Source: Nansenia antarctica (taxonomy: Eukaryota; Chordata; Actinopteri; Argentiniformes; Microstomatidae). From it: DNA of 64,000 bases. Location: the NCBI GenBank assembly GCA_963989245.1, contig OZ022352.1, forward strand, positions 870,001 to 934,000. Direction: 5' to 3'. A program made the position numbers and the translations under genes. Below are positions 1 to 10,819 of the stretch, one piece after another. Position 1 is the stretch's first letter. Each line of letters begins with the position of its first letter. The notes under the pieces are model-generated. The model did no database searches. It was given only the letters and a program-made list of their open reading frames with translations, and had not been told where the DNA came from.

Positions 1-1139
1 GGGGGCATATAGCTGTGAGGTATGTTGGTGGTGGGGGGGGCATATAGCTGTGAGGTATGTTGGTGGGGGGGCATATAGCTGTGTGGTATGTTGGTGGGGG
101 GGCATATAGCTGTGTGGTATGTTGGTGGGGGGGGGCATATAGCTGTGTGGTATGTTGGTGGGGGGGGCATATAGCTGTGTGGTATGTTGGTGGGGGGGCA
201 TATAGCTGTGTGGTATGTTGGTGGTGGGGGGGCATATAGCTGTGTGGTATGTTGGTGGGGGGGGCATATAGCTGTGTGGTATGTTGGTGGGGGGGCATAT
301 AGCTGTGTGGTATGTTGGTGGTGGGGGGGCATATAGCTGTGTGGTATGTTGGTGGGGGGGCATATAGCTGTGTGGTATGTTGGTGGGGGGGGGCATATAG
401 CTGTGTGGTATGTTGGTGGTGGGGGCATATAGCTGTGTGGTATGTTGGTGGGGGGGCATATAGCTGTGTGGTATGTTGGTGGGGGGGGCATATAGCTGTG
501 TGGTATGTTGGTGGGGGGGGGCATATAGCTGTGTGGTATGTTGGTGGGGGGGGCATATAGCTGTGTGGTATGTTGGTGGGGGGGGGCATATAGCTGTGTG
601 GTATGTTGGTGGGGGGGCATATAGCTGTGTGGTATGTTGGTGGGGGGGGCATATAGCTGTGTGGTATGTTGGTGGGGGGGCATATAGCTGTGTGGTATGT
701 TGGTGGGGGGGCATATAGCTGTGTGGTATGTTGGTGGGGGGGGCATATAGCTGTGTGGTATGTTGGTGGGGGGGCATATAGCTGTGTGGTATGTTGGTGG
801 GGGGGGCATATAGCTGTGTGGTATGTTGGTGGTGGGGGGGCATATAGCTGTGTGGTATGTTGGTGGGGGGGCATATAGCTGTGTGGTATGTTGGTGGGGG
901 GGCATATAGCTGTGTGGTATGTTGGTGGTGGGGGGGGCATATAGCTGTGTGGTATGTTGGTGGGGGGGGCATATAGCTGTGTGGTATGTTGGTGGGGGGG
1001 GGCATATAGCTGTGTGGTATGTTGGTGGGGGGGCATATAGCTGTGTGGTATGTTGGTGGGGGGGCATATAGCTGTGTGGTATGTTGGTGGGGGGGGCATA
1101 TAGCTGTGTGGTATGTTGGTGGGGGGGGGCATATAGCTG
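1..1139. repeat. G-rich minisatellite, ~32-36 bp unit
   Basis: About 34 head-to-tail copies of a unit reading CATATAGCTGTGTGGTATG followed by TTGGTGG and a run of 6-10 G. Units differ mainly in the length of the G run and in an occasional extra GGT. The array is already running at base 1, so its true start lies outside the window. The open frames through it are by-products of repetition. The regularly spaced G runs could form G-quadruplexes on the plus strand. Confidence 0.95.
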
Positions 1140-1152
1140 TCATGTAGCTGTT

Positions 1153-4100
1153 AGGTAGAGGCTGTGTCTCAGGGGGTAGAGGCTGTGTCTCAGGAGGTAG
1201 AGGCTGTGTCTCAGGAGGTAGAGGCTGTGTCTCAGGAGGTAGAGGCTGTGTCTCAGGAGGTAGAGGCTGTGTCTCAGGAGGTAGAGGCTGTGTCTCAGGA
1301 GGTAGAGGCTGTGTCTCAGGAGGTAGAGGCTGTGTCTCAGGAGGTAGAGGCTGTGTGTCAGGGGGTAGAGGCTGTGTCTCAGGAGGTAGAGGCTGTGTCT
1401 CAGGAGGTAGAGGCTGTGTCTCAGGAGGTAGAGGCTGTGTCTCAGGGGGTAGAGGCTGTGTCTCAGGAGGTAGAGGCTGTGTCTCAGGAGGTAGAGGCTG
1501 TGTCTCAGGAGGTAGAGGCTATGTCTCAGGGGGTAGAGGCTGTGTCTCAGGAGGTAGAGGCTGTGTCTCAGGAGGTAGAGGCTGTGTCTCAGGAGGTAGA
1601 GGCTGTGTCTCAGGAGGTAGAGGCTGTGTCTCAGGAGGTAGAGGCTGTGTCTCAGGAGGTAGAGGCTGTGTCTCAGGGGGTAGAGGCTGTGTCTCAGGAG
1701 GTAGAGGCTGTGTCTCAGGAGGTAGAGGCTGTGGCTCAGGAGGTAGAGGCTGTGTCTCAGGAGGTAGAGGCTGTGTCTCAGGAGGTAGAGGCTGTGTCTC
1801 AGGAGGTAGAGGCTGTGTCTCAGGAGGTAGAGGCTGTGTCTCAGGGGGTAGAGGCTGTGTCTCAGGAGGTAGAGGCTGTGTCTCAGGAGGTAGAGGCTGT
1901 GTCTCAGGAGGTAGCGGCTGTGTCTCAGGAGGTAGAGGCTGTGTCTCAGGAGGTAGCGGCTGTGTCTCAGGAGGTAGAGGCTGTGTCTCAGGAGGTAGAG
2001 GCTGTGTCTCACTCTCAGGAGGTAGAGGCTGTGTCTCAGGAGGTAGAGGCTGTGTCTCAGGAGGTAGAAGCTGTGTCTTAGGAAATAGAGGCTGTGTCTC
2101 AGGAGGTAGAGGCTGTGTCTCAGGGGGTAGAGGCTGTGGCTCAGGAGGTAGAGGCTGTGTCTCAGGAGGTAGAGGCTGTGTCTCAGGAGGTAGAGGCTGT
2201 GTGTCAGGAGGTAGAGGCTGTGTGTCAGGAGGTAGAGGCTGTGTGTCAGGAGGTAGAGGCTGTGTCTCAGGAGGTAGAGGCTGTGGCTCAGGAGGTAGAG
2301 GCTGTGTCTCAGGAGGTAGAGGCTGTGTCTCAGGAGGTAGAGGCTGTGTCTCAGGAGGTAGAGGCTGTGTCTCAGGAGGTAGAAGCTGTGTCTCAGGAGG
2401 TAGAGGCTGTGTCTCAGGAGGTAGAGGCTGTGTCTCAGGAGGTAGAGGCTGTGTCTCAGGAGGTAGAGGCTGTGTCTCAGGAGGTAGAGGCTGTGTCTCA
2501 GGAGGTAGAGGCTGTGTCTCAGGAGGTAGAAGCTGTGTCTCAGGGGGTAGAGGCTGTGGCTCAGGAGGTAGAGGCTGTGTCTCAGGAGGTAGAGGCTGTG
2601 TCTCAGGAGGTAGAGGCTGTGTCTCAGGAGGTAGAGGCTGTGTCTCAGGAGGTAGAGGCTGTGTCTCAGGAGGTAGAGGCTGTGTCTCAGGAGGTAGAGG
2701 CTGTGTCTCAGGAGGTAGAGGCTGTGTCTCAGGAGGTAGAGGCTGTGTCTCAGGAGGTAGAGGCTGTGTCTCAGGAGGTAGAGGCTGTGTCTCAGGAGGT
2801 GGAGGCTGTGTCTCAGGAGGTAGAGGCTGTGTCTCAGGAGGTAGATGCTGTATCTCAGGAGGTAGAGGCTGTGTCTCAGGAGGTAGAAGCTGTGTCTTAG
2901 GAAATAGAGGCTGTGTCTCAGGAGGTAGAGGCTGTGTCTCAGGGGGTAGAGGCTGTGGCTCAGGAGGTAGAGGCTGTGTCTCAGGAGGTAGAGGCTGTGT
3001 CTCAGGAGGTAGAGGCTGTAACTCAGGAGGTAGAGGCTGTGTCTCAGGAGGTAGAGGCTGTGTCTCAGGGGGTAGAGGCTGTGTCTCAGGAGGTAGAGGC
3101 TGTGTCTCAGGACTCAGGAGGTAGAGGCTGTGTCTCAGGAGGTAGAGGCTGTGTCTCAGGAGGTAGAGGCTGTGTCTCAGGAGGTAGATGCTGTATCTCA
3201 GGAGGTAGAGGCTGTGTCTCAGGAGGTAGAAGCTGTGTCTTAGGAAATAGAGGCTGTGTCTCAGGAGGTAGAGGCTGTGTCTCAGGAGGTAGAGGCTGTG
3301 TCTCAGGAGGTAGAGGCTGTGTCTCAGGAGGTAGAGGCTGTGTCTCAGGAGGTAGAAGCTGTGTCTCAGGGGGTAGAGGCTGTGGCTCAGGAGGTAGAGG
3401 CTGTGTCTCAGGAGGTAGAGGCTGTGTCTCAGGAGGTAGAGGCTGTGTGTCAGCTGTGTCTCAGGAGGTAGAGGCTGTGTCTCAGGAGGTAGAGGCTGTG
3501 TCTCAGGAGGTAGAGGCTGTGTCTCAGGAGGTAGAGGCTGTGTCTCAGGAGGTAGAGGCTGTGTCTCAGGAGGTAGAGGCTGTGTCTCAGGAGGTAGAGG
3601 CTGTGTCTCAGGAGGTGGAGGCTGTGTCTCAGGAGGTAGAAGCGGTGTCTTAGGAAATAGAGGCTGTGTCTCAGGAGGTAGAGGCTGTGTCTCAGGAGGT
3701 AGAAGCTGTGTCTCAGGAGGTAGAGGCTGTGTCTCAGGAGGTAGAGGCTGTGGCTCAGGAGGTAGAGGCTGTGTCTCAGGAGGTAGAGGCTGTGTCTCAG
3801 GAGGTAGAGGCTGTGTCTCAGGAGGTAGAGGCTGTGTCTCAGGAGGTAGAGGCTGTGTCTCAGGAGGTAGAGGCTGTGTCTCAGGAGGTAGAGGCTGTGT
3901 CTCAGGAGGGAGAGGCTGTGGCTCAGGAGGTAGAGGCTGTGTCTCAGGAGGTAGAGGCTGTGTCTCAGGAGGTAGAGGCTGTGTCTCAGGAGGTAGAGGC
4001 TGTGTCTCAGGAGGTAGAGGCTGTGTCTCAGGAGGTAGAGGCTGTGTCTCAGGAGGTAGAGGCTATGTCTCAGGAGGTAGAGGCTGTGTCTCAGGAGGTA

Positions 4101-4679
4101 GAGGCTGTGTCTCAGGAGGTAGAGGCTGTGTCTCAGGAGGTAGAGGCTGTGTCTCAGGAGGTAGAAGCGGTGTCTTAGGAAATAGAGGCTGTGTCTCAGG
4201 AGGTAGAGGCTGTGTCTCAGGAGGTAGAGGCTATGTCTCAGGAGGTAGAGGCTGTGTCTCAGGAGGTAGAGGCTGTGTCTCAGGAGGTAGAGGCTATGTC
4301 TCAGGAGGTAGAGGCTGTGTCTCAGGAGGTAGAGACTGTGTCTCAGGGGGTAGAGGCTGTGTCTCAGGAGGTAGAGGCTGTGTCTCAGGAGGTAGAGGCT
4401 GTGTCTCAGGAGGTAGAGGCTGCTGTGTCTCAGGAGGTAGAGGCTGCTGTGTCTCAGGAGGTAGAGGCTGTGTCTCAGGAGGTAGAGGCTGTGTCTCAGG
4501 AGGTAGAGGCTTCGTCTCAGGAGGTAGAGGCTGTGTCTCAGGAGGTAGAGGCTGTGTCTCAGGAGGTAGAGGCTGTGTCTCAGGCGGTAGAGGCTGTGTC
4601 TCAGGAGGTAGAGGCTGTGTCTCAGAAGGTAGAGGCTGTGTCTCAGGAGGTAGAGGCTGCTGTGTCTCAGGAGGTAGAG
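1153..4679. repeat. 21-bp minisatellite, ~168 units, derived from a SINE head
   Basis: Tandem array of GGCTGTGTCTCAGGAGGTAG plus A. Variants such as ...GTGGCTCAGG..., AGGGGG for AGGAGG, and a GTCTTAGGAAATAG unit recur at intervals (near 2090, 2900, 3240, 3650 and 4175), which points to higher-order duplication inside the array. The unit is a multiple of three with few stops, so frames stay open on both strands; these are not genes. The array runs directly into the SINE at 4672. Its unit matches that SINE family's first 21 bases (GGCTGTGGCGCAGGAGGTAG plus A) at about 19 of 21 positions. Confidence 0.95.
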
Positions 4680-4929
4680 TCGCCGTTTAATGATCACAAG
4701 GTTGGCAGATCAGAGCCCCGGCTGGCCACATGTCGAAGTGTCCTTGGGCAAGACACTGAACCCCAAAATTGCTCCCAGTGAGCGGGCCGGCGCCTTGCAT
4801 GCTGCCAGCGAGCTGCCATTGGTGTGTGAATGTGTGTGTGAATGGGTGAATGAGAGGCCGTTGTAAAGTGCTTTGGAGCAGCTTTGGAGCAGCAAAAAAG
4901 GCGCTATATAAGTGCAGTCCATTTACCAT
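4672..4929 (+). mobile_element. tRNA-derived SINE, 5' end expanded into minisatellite
   Basis: Same family as the copies at 24771, 27272, 36873 and 54248: a tRNA-like head, a central body (TGTCGAAGTGTCCTTGGGCA) and a tail reading GCGCTATATAAGTGCAG and ending near TTTACCATT. The box B region is damaged here: GATCAGAGCCCC replaces GATCGGCGGTTCGAGCCCC. The head is continuous with the 21-bp array, so the array's last unit is the SINE's own box A segment. The tail has a small duplication (GCTTTGGAGCA twice). Confidence 0.85.
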
Positions 4930-5151
4930 TGTTGTGGAAATATACGACACCATTTACCATGTTCTGGTCTCTCCAGGGCTGGGTGACGTTCTCTGGTCTC
5001 TCCTGTCAAAAAAATAGATTTAAGAACAGAATAGATCACATGCCATAGCATTGAACTGTGAGAGAAAATTATTATATGTAATAAGACATTTTTCTACATT
5101 TAAGATTCAAACTTTGGATATCTAGGGCAAAGCTATAGAAACTGATTTCCT

Positions 5152-5690
5152 GTTGTAAGCACACAATGAAACCAGTTTCTCTACTTGAAGCTTGACATTG
5201 GCTAGACAACAGACACATTTAAATGATTACAAAGACCTGATTGCTCTCTTTTCTACCTAGATGGACTAAGCCATCTAGAGCAGTTTTGGACCTTTGTGTT
5301 TCCCCAGACCCAGTACTCTAGGACCAGACTAAACCAGTTGTAGCCTTTGTGTTCCTTTTCCACCTTTGTGTCTCTAGGAGAAAGTGGGGGTCGATTCCCC
5401 CTTAACCTTCATCCCCCATCATCTTCATCCATGTACACATCCACACCCCTTGCTAACGATTGGCCTATACCTCACCCGAGGGCGGACTTGTTACCTGAGT
5501 GTACCTGAGTGTATATATACAGAGATGTGATGAATGATCTGGACTTTGTGAGAAACTTTCACTGTTAAGACTTGTCTGATGTGCTTGTAAACTTTCTCCT
5601 TCTGCAGAAGAATATTAAATATCATTTCTTATACATCTTGAAACGAAACAGGCTGCCTTTATTGATAATTTGCTCTAACAGAACACATAA
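5152..5690 (+). mobile_element. possible solo LTR in an otherwise featureless stretch
   Basis: Within 4930-5880 no coding sequence was recognised. This part begins TGTTGTAAGC and ends CTCTAACA. It has a TATA-like TATATATACAG near 5511 and an ATTAAA polyadenylation-like signal near 5614, in the spacing of a retroviral or retrotransposon LTR. No target-site duplication was seen and no second copy exists in the window, so the call is weak. The rest of 4930-5880 shows nothing recognisable. Confidence 0.25.
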
Positions 5691-5890
5691 GCAGGCCTAG
5701 TTTAAACAATTAAATAAACATTTCATGATCAATAATGTATTGATTAGTTACTTTGACATAGCCTGGCTAATGAAAAGAATCAATGAATGTGACTGTAATG
5801 TAAAAAAACATTCAAATAAGCATATCTTCCTCATCTATTTTCAACTTATTTCAATGTATCTCAAACTGGTTTCATGAACATGACAGTGAG

Positions 5891-6120
5891 TTCGGTGTTC
5901 TTCAGTGGCCTTCCCAGTCACCGGATCTGAACCCAATAGAACCCCTCTGGGATGTGGCGGGATGGGAGATTCACACCTTGAAAGTGCTCCTGAAAAACCT
6001 GCAGGAATTGCGTGATGCGATCATGTCATTATGATGTCATCACGGACCAGAATCTCAAAGGGATGTTTCCAACATCTTGTGGAATGGACGCCACGTTGAC
6101 CCGAGGCTGTCTGCTGACTC
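5891..6120 (+). pseudogene. Tc1-like transposase 3' fragment
   Basis: From about 5903 the plus strand reads QWPSQSPDLNPIEPLWDV, the conserved C-terminal block of Tc1-type transposases that contains the last catalytic acidic residue of the DDE triad (the E of NPIE). Degraded sequence follows, with a stop after LRDAIMS and then a readable QNLKGMFPTSCGMDA-like tail. No N-terminal domain or inverted repeats are near, so this is a truncated fossil. Confidence 0.8.
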
Positions 6121-6337
6121 TGCTCCCAGCTGAGTGACGGTTACTGACTCTTGGTCTGATGGGTTATGTTGTTTTTCTTCATTAACACACTGTAAGAGCT
6201 GAATAAAATAAAACAAATGTTGTCACAGTTTGCACAACATAGCTCATAAACAATATATTTAACAACAATATCCGTAGATATCAATCAAATCGATCGAACC
6301 ATATCCATAGACAGCTCACCAATAAGCATGACACCAA

Positions 6338-6460
6338 GGGCGCGTTCGTAAATTCGCTCTGAGAGCACCGGAGCGTCCACGTGACTGCCTCTTGTCCAAT
6401 CAAATTACATGGTCCCTTTTGAACCCAGTGTGCGCTGCGGCGAACTTACGAACGCGGCCC
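6338..6460. repeat. palindromic MITE, GCGTTCGTAAATTCGC ends
   Basis: About 123 bp starting GGGCGCGTTCGTAAATTCGC and ending GCGAACTTACGAACGCGGCCC-like, the inverse of the start. Related copies sit at 33222-33352, and one end is seen at 58321-58356. No coding capacity. The superfamily is not assigned because no clear target duplication is visible. Confidence 0.7.
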
Positions 6461-6468
6461 AATAGTTA

Positions 6469-9014
6469 CAGTTTTTCTCAATTGCTTTGGTGCATTTCTC
6501 TGATCAGAATTAAAATTCTCATAACTGTTAGTTCAACCTCCACAACATTTAGTCATTTGTGCACATCATAGTAGCAGTTTCTCATTCCAAACAAATTGCA
6601 AATGCTTTTGGACATGCATCAATTGCTTTCATACAATTCTCTGCTGTTTTATAACATTATCATTTGCTTATGTCATGTCAGTCAAAATGAACTATACTTA
6701 TGAATGCTGAATAGTCATTCCCTATAAAACTAATAGTCCTCATTTCATTGCTTGAGTCATTACAAATGTTGAACAAGTTGTCAAAATCTGTCAAGCAAAT
6801 TGTATACATTTCTTTATCATTTCTTCCTGAAAAAACTATTTATCTCGGGTGAACCTCAGCTTTCACTGATGAGGAGGAGTGTGTGAAGCATTAATTGTAA
6901 CCAATGATAAGCCTCTTCTCCAGTCATTCAGAGCTGAGTCCCATGAACCCTCAATTGGCAAGCATATCTGAACCGAGCAGGACATAGTGTGTACCATTTA
7001 GACAATACTGTGACACAGAAATGGAAGGTCAGCATCGTGGAAGAGGGGTGAGGATGCGGGGAGGGGACAAAACAGGAGAAGAGGAAGAAGAGGCCAAGTA
7101 CATAGGCAGATTCCTGATGAAATTAGGGCTACAATTGTGGACCATGTTGTCAATCACGGCCTCACAATGGCTGAGGCTGGTCGAAGGGTGCAGCCAAATG
7201 TTGGGAGAACCACTGCAAATTCAATTATTCAAACATTTAGTCGGGAGAACAGGTGTTTATATTGGACAGTTATTCAGCACTAAATCTGCACTGTACTACT
7301 GTCATTGTGTCATACATGAAGCTTACAGTGGGACAAGAACTTGTCACTTTTTACATTTTACATTTAGACTTACAGATTTACTGCAGCATAGATTTACTGT
7401 ATTGTAGTGTAAAGTAGTGTTACAGTAAAGATTTGCCATATTTACAGTATGGTACTGTACTGCAGCATTTTACAAGTGGGAAGCACTGTTATTGTACACT
7501 ACAGTAATATGGTTAAAGCAGTATCTCATGTGTACTGTACATTACTGTAATTTTACTTTAATTGTACCATATAGGATTGCAAGACAACCTCACAGAGGTG
7601 GAAAAGGGCCCCTTTTTACTCGGCAACAAGAGGAAGCCATTTGTGCAATGGTGATTGCAAACAATGCCATAAGGTTGAGAGAGATACAAAGCGTTATAGA
7701 GGATGACAGTTTTTTTCTCTCTCTCTCTCTCTCTATTCTGGGATAAAGCGTGTACTGGAGCTGGAGGCCAGGGAACCGCTGCACACATTCATATACGTTG
7801 ATGAGGCGGGTTTCAATCTGGCAAAAGGTAGAAGGCATGGAAGAAATCACATTGGACAGAGAGCAACCATTCCCAGGCCAACGAGGAGGGAATATTACAA
7901 TGTGTGCAGCCATCTCAGAAAACGGCGCCCTCACCCATATACCCCGTCTTGGTCCATACACACAACATCTGCTGACTTTTTTAGACATTATTTCCCGGGA
8001 CATAATCCCTGAGAATGAGAGGGGTCTAAAAGGAGACCATCTGAACAAGTATGTTGTTGGGATAATGTGCGTTTTCACCACTCAGATCTGGTCAGACAGT
8101 GGTTTGCAGCACATGAAAGGATGCTGGTGGAATATCTCCCTCCCTACTCCCCATTCCTGAATCCAATAGAGGAGTTTTTCTCTGCCTGGAGGTGGAAGGT
8201 ATATGACCGGCATCCACATACCCAAATGGCCTTGCTAGCGGCCATGGATGCAGCATGTGATGACATCACAGCACAGCCCTGCAGAGGGTGGATTTGCCAC
8301 TCAAGGAGATAGTTTCCTCGCTGCATTGCCAGGGATGATATTCGCTGTGATGTCAATGAAAATATGTGGCCAGACAGACAGGAATGTCTGGATGTGAATG
8401 AATGATTTACAGTTCTGTGTATGTTGTATGTTCCAATTCAGTTCCAATATGTACTGCAATATTGTTTACAGTTGTGCACAGCTCTGTTTCTTATGTTTGT
8501 TGTAAATAAGTTAGTATTTTTCTTTTGCACAATGCTGTGAACAAATTAGAATTGCAAAGAGCATATGCAGTAAAAATGTGAAACATACGTATTCAGTGTC
8601 TTGTACTCATTTACCTCACTAAATACAGTAATGTGTAACCCATTTCAAATGGCTGTGCAAATAGTGTATAGTACTGTCTTGAGCATTTTCAGGTAGTGTC
8701 ACCAAGATCTGACTTTTTTGCATTGGAAAACACTTACAGAGTGAACTGTCATAATGAAAACATGACAAAGCCATTTGACTATCTTGTTCATAAACAATGG
8801 TGTCAGGACTTTTCATTTTGATGACACTGACACTTTCATTGACATGAATACTTGCTTTTGAGGAATGAACTATCCATTTTGAGCAAGTGACACGCTTTTG
8901 CAGGTTATCAACTAGGTTTTGCAGTTTGTACTAATTGTTTTGAGAAATGCACTAACTGTTGTGCAAATGTTAATAGTGATGTGAGAAATGCACCAAAGCG
9001 ACTGAGAAAAACTG
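6469..9014 (+). mobile_element. Tc1/IS630-like DNA transposon with ~32-bp inverted repeats
   Basis: The left end CAGTTTTTCTCAATTGCTTT and right end (inverse CAGTTTTTCTCAGTCGCTTT) form inverted repeats that extend on through GGTGCATTTCTC. Both ends are flanked by TA (6467-6468 and 9015-9016), the target duplication expected for this superfamily. The 2,546-bp interior holds one decayed transposase in plus orientation (7021-8313); the remaining 5' and 3' parts are noncoding. A (CT)n microsatellite at about 7712-7734 replaces part of the coding region. Confidence 0.85.
7021..8313 (+). pseudogene. Tc1/IS630-like transposase, broken
   Basis: Starts with an acidic/basic N terminus at 7021. Near 7100 the frame shifts into a helix-turn-helix segment (RQIPDEIRATIVDHV, then GRRVQPNVGRTT). 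A possible 322-bp intron (GT at 7253, AG at 7573-7574) joins that segment in frame to IARQPHRGGKG at 7575. The segment after REIQSVIEDD is missing, replaced by CT repeats. The catalytic core is recognisable across two more frameshifts: YVDEAGF near 7795, WDNVRFHH near 8058 and NPIEEFFSAWRW near 8160, with 35 residues between the second D and the first E. It ends CHSRR-stop near 8312. Not functional. Confidence 0.85.
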
Positions 9015-9016
9015 TA

Positions 9017-9295
9017 ATAACACCGTTGCTAGGTTACAGTGTTACTATAACACCGTTGCTAGGTTACAGCTGACCTAACAAGACACTGCTAACGTTAGCA
9101 TGCTAGCCCTAACCAATTTAACACAAACATAATAATAACAAATAACTCGAGTTAGTGGATTAGAAGACAAAAATCTTTATTCAAATTCCTTTCTCAATCG
9201 ATTCATTTGTTTACGGCTTGTCAAAATAAAAGTCACCTTATGAACTCCATATTGAAAATCTAAATGTACAATTTTGAATTAAATGCAAAGACCCT

Positions 9296-9375
<80 letters not shown>

Positions 9376-9570
9376 GCTATATACACGGCAAGGGACTACG
9401 GATGAAAATTAGCCTTCTGGCTAAATCTGGCGTGTTTACATAATATGCATTGTCCCTTTACAAATAAACTAAACTACAATATAACTTAGACACATTGTCT
9501 TTAAATGGGTCATTTACAAAGGGAGGCCCAGTATTACTAAACTGTTCCTAATATTACTATATTATATATA
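9017..9570. repeat. short tandem duplication and (AT)n microsatellite
   Basis: AACACCGTTGCTAGGTTACA occurs twice in tandem at about 9018-9070, directly after the transposon end. An uninterrupted (AT)n tract runs from about 9299 to 9372. No gene is recognised in the rest. Confidence 0.8.
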
Positions 9571-9737
9571 CACTACCGTTCAAAAGTCTGGGGTCACCCA
9601 GACAATTTCATTTTCCACATTAACAATGTATAGTGTATTTCTGATTAATTTAATGTTATCTTCATTGAAAAAAACAGTGCTTTTCTTTCAAAAAATAAGG
9701 ACATTTCTAAGTGACCCCAAACTATTGAACGGTAGTG
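9571..9737. repeat. Tc1-type MITE
   Basis: A 167-bp element with inverted ends CACTACCGTTCAAAAGTCTG and the inverse of ACTATTGAACGGTAGTG, flanked by TA on both sides (9569-9570, 9738-9739). This is a common fish non-autonomous Tc1/mariner design. It has no coding capacity. The gypsy element begins 17 bp downstream. Confidence 0.85.
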
Positions 9738-9754
9738 TATATCTAATAATATAT

Positions 9755-9990
9755 TGTAGTGACTACATTATGGGTTCATGTTCTCCTCTTACGGTTGGTT
9801 GTGTAGTGGGAGGGAACCAGTTCTGGCACTAGGGGCAGAGGGGAGGATTATTAACGTTGCAACTTCCTGTTTAGACACAACAGTTTTGGTGATCTATTTT
9901 CTGGTCCTGTACTGAGAGTACAAGTTGTTATTTTGATTAAACAGTTATCATTACGTTGCCTACGTCTTTCCTTTTTCCTCCGGCACTACA
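9755..9990 (+). repeat. gypsy 5' LTR
   Basis: 236 bp, TGTAGTG...CACTACA, repeated at 14053-14288. It should carry the promoter. No strong TATA box is obvious; AGTACAAGTTG and an AT-rich TTATTTTGATTAAAC lie in the 3' half. Confidence 0.92.
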
Positions 9991-10066
9991 CTGGTGACCC
10001 CGACGTGGATTTTTGTTAACGTAATTGTGTACAAAAACCAGCGAACGAACATTACAATCCTGCAAA

Positions 10067-10819
10067 ATGTCCGGGCGAGGAAGACGTTCAAACCAGCGGC
10101 AGCCATCACCATCCCCTGTCAGGGTAACGCGTGGTGCGCACACTCCCACTCTCAAGCTACCAGAGTTCTGGGACTCAACGCCTGCTGCATGGTTTGCTAT
10201 TGTAGAGGCACATTTCAACAAAAGTGACATCGATGACGACGACGACCGGTACAACCATGCTGTGGCAATGTTGGGCAGCTCCACCGCAGCTCGAGTGGTA
10301 GGTTTTTTGTCTGCTCCCCCGACGACGAACAAATATGAGCGCCTCAAGGCCCTGCTTCTAGAGACATTTGAACTGTCCACTGCGGAGAGGGTGCGTCGCC
10401 TATTTGCGATGTCGGACTTGGGTGACGAGAGGCCTTCTGCGAGCATGGAGAGGATGCTAAACCTGCTCGGTACAGAAGACCCCATGATCCTCTTCACAGA
10501 GCTGTTCATGCGCACATTGCCAGCTCAAGTTAGGATGGCGCTGGCCAACACCGCCATCATGGAGCCCCGCGCCCTGGCCAGGGAGGCGGACCGGTTCGTC
10601 TTGGCCATGCCTCAACGGTCCCCCGACCTGCTCGCTCCCGCGGCCGCCCCGCCACCCGACCGTCGCAGGAGAGCGAAGGATGACGCCAGACCTTCTGGCC
10701 AGCAGGGTAACGCTGCGGGCCATTGTTTCTACCACGCCACTTTTGGCGCCAAGGCCAAACGGTGCCGCTCACCCTGCACCTTCGGACCGACGGGAAACGG
10801 CGGGGCCGGCACTCAGTAG
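10067..10819 (+). CDS. gypsy Gag-like protein
   Basis: An open frame of about 250 residues from the ATG at 10067 (MSGRGRR); an in-frame upstream ATG at 10025 would add 14 residues. The N terminus is basic and the middle is a capsid-like helical region (KLPEFWDSTPAAWFAIVE near residue 25, typical of Ty3/gypsy Gag). A basic C-terminal part contains CFYHATFGAKAKRCRSPC, a cysteine/histidine cluster probably acting as the nucleic-acid-binding knuckle. It overlaps pol, which lies one frame back, so Pol would be made as a Gag-Pol fusion by -1 frameshifting. Confidence 0.88.
   Translation: MSGRGRRSNQRQPSPSPVRVTRGAHTPTLKLPEFWDSTPAAWFAIVEAHFNKSDIDDDDDRYNHAVAMLGSSTAARVVGFLSAPPTTNKYERLKALLLETFELSTAERVRRLFAMSDLGDERPSASMERMLNLLGTEDPMILFTELFMRTLPAQVRMALANTAIMEPRALAREADRFVLAMPQRSPDLLAPAAAPPPDRRRRAKDDARPSGQQGNAAGHCFYHATFGAKAKRCRSPCTFGPTGNGGAGTQ

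Noticed and set aside
57..878. Repeated HIAVWYVGG/AYSCVVCWW frames
   Set aside because: By-products of the G-rich minisatellite; the frame changes with each G-run length.
1140..4781. Long open frames through the 21-bp array on both strands (up to 589 residues)
   Set aside because: The 21-bp unit is a multiple of three and free of stops in several frames; the products are pure heptapeptide repeats with no other gene features.
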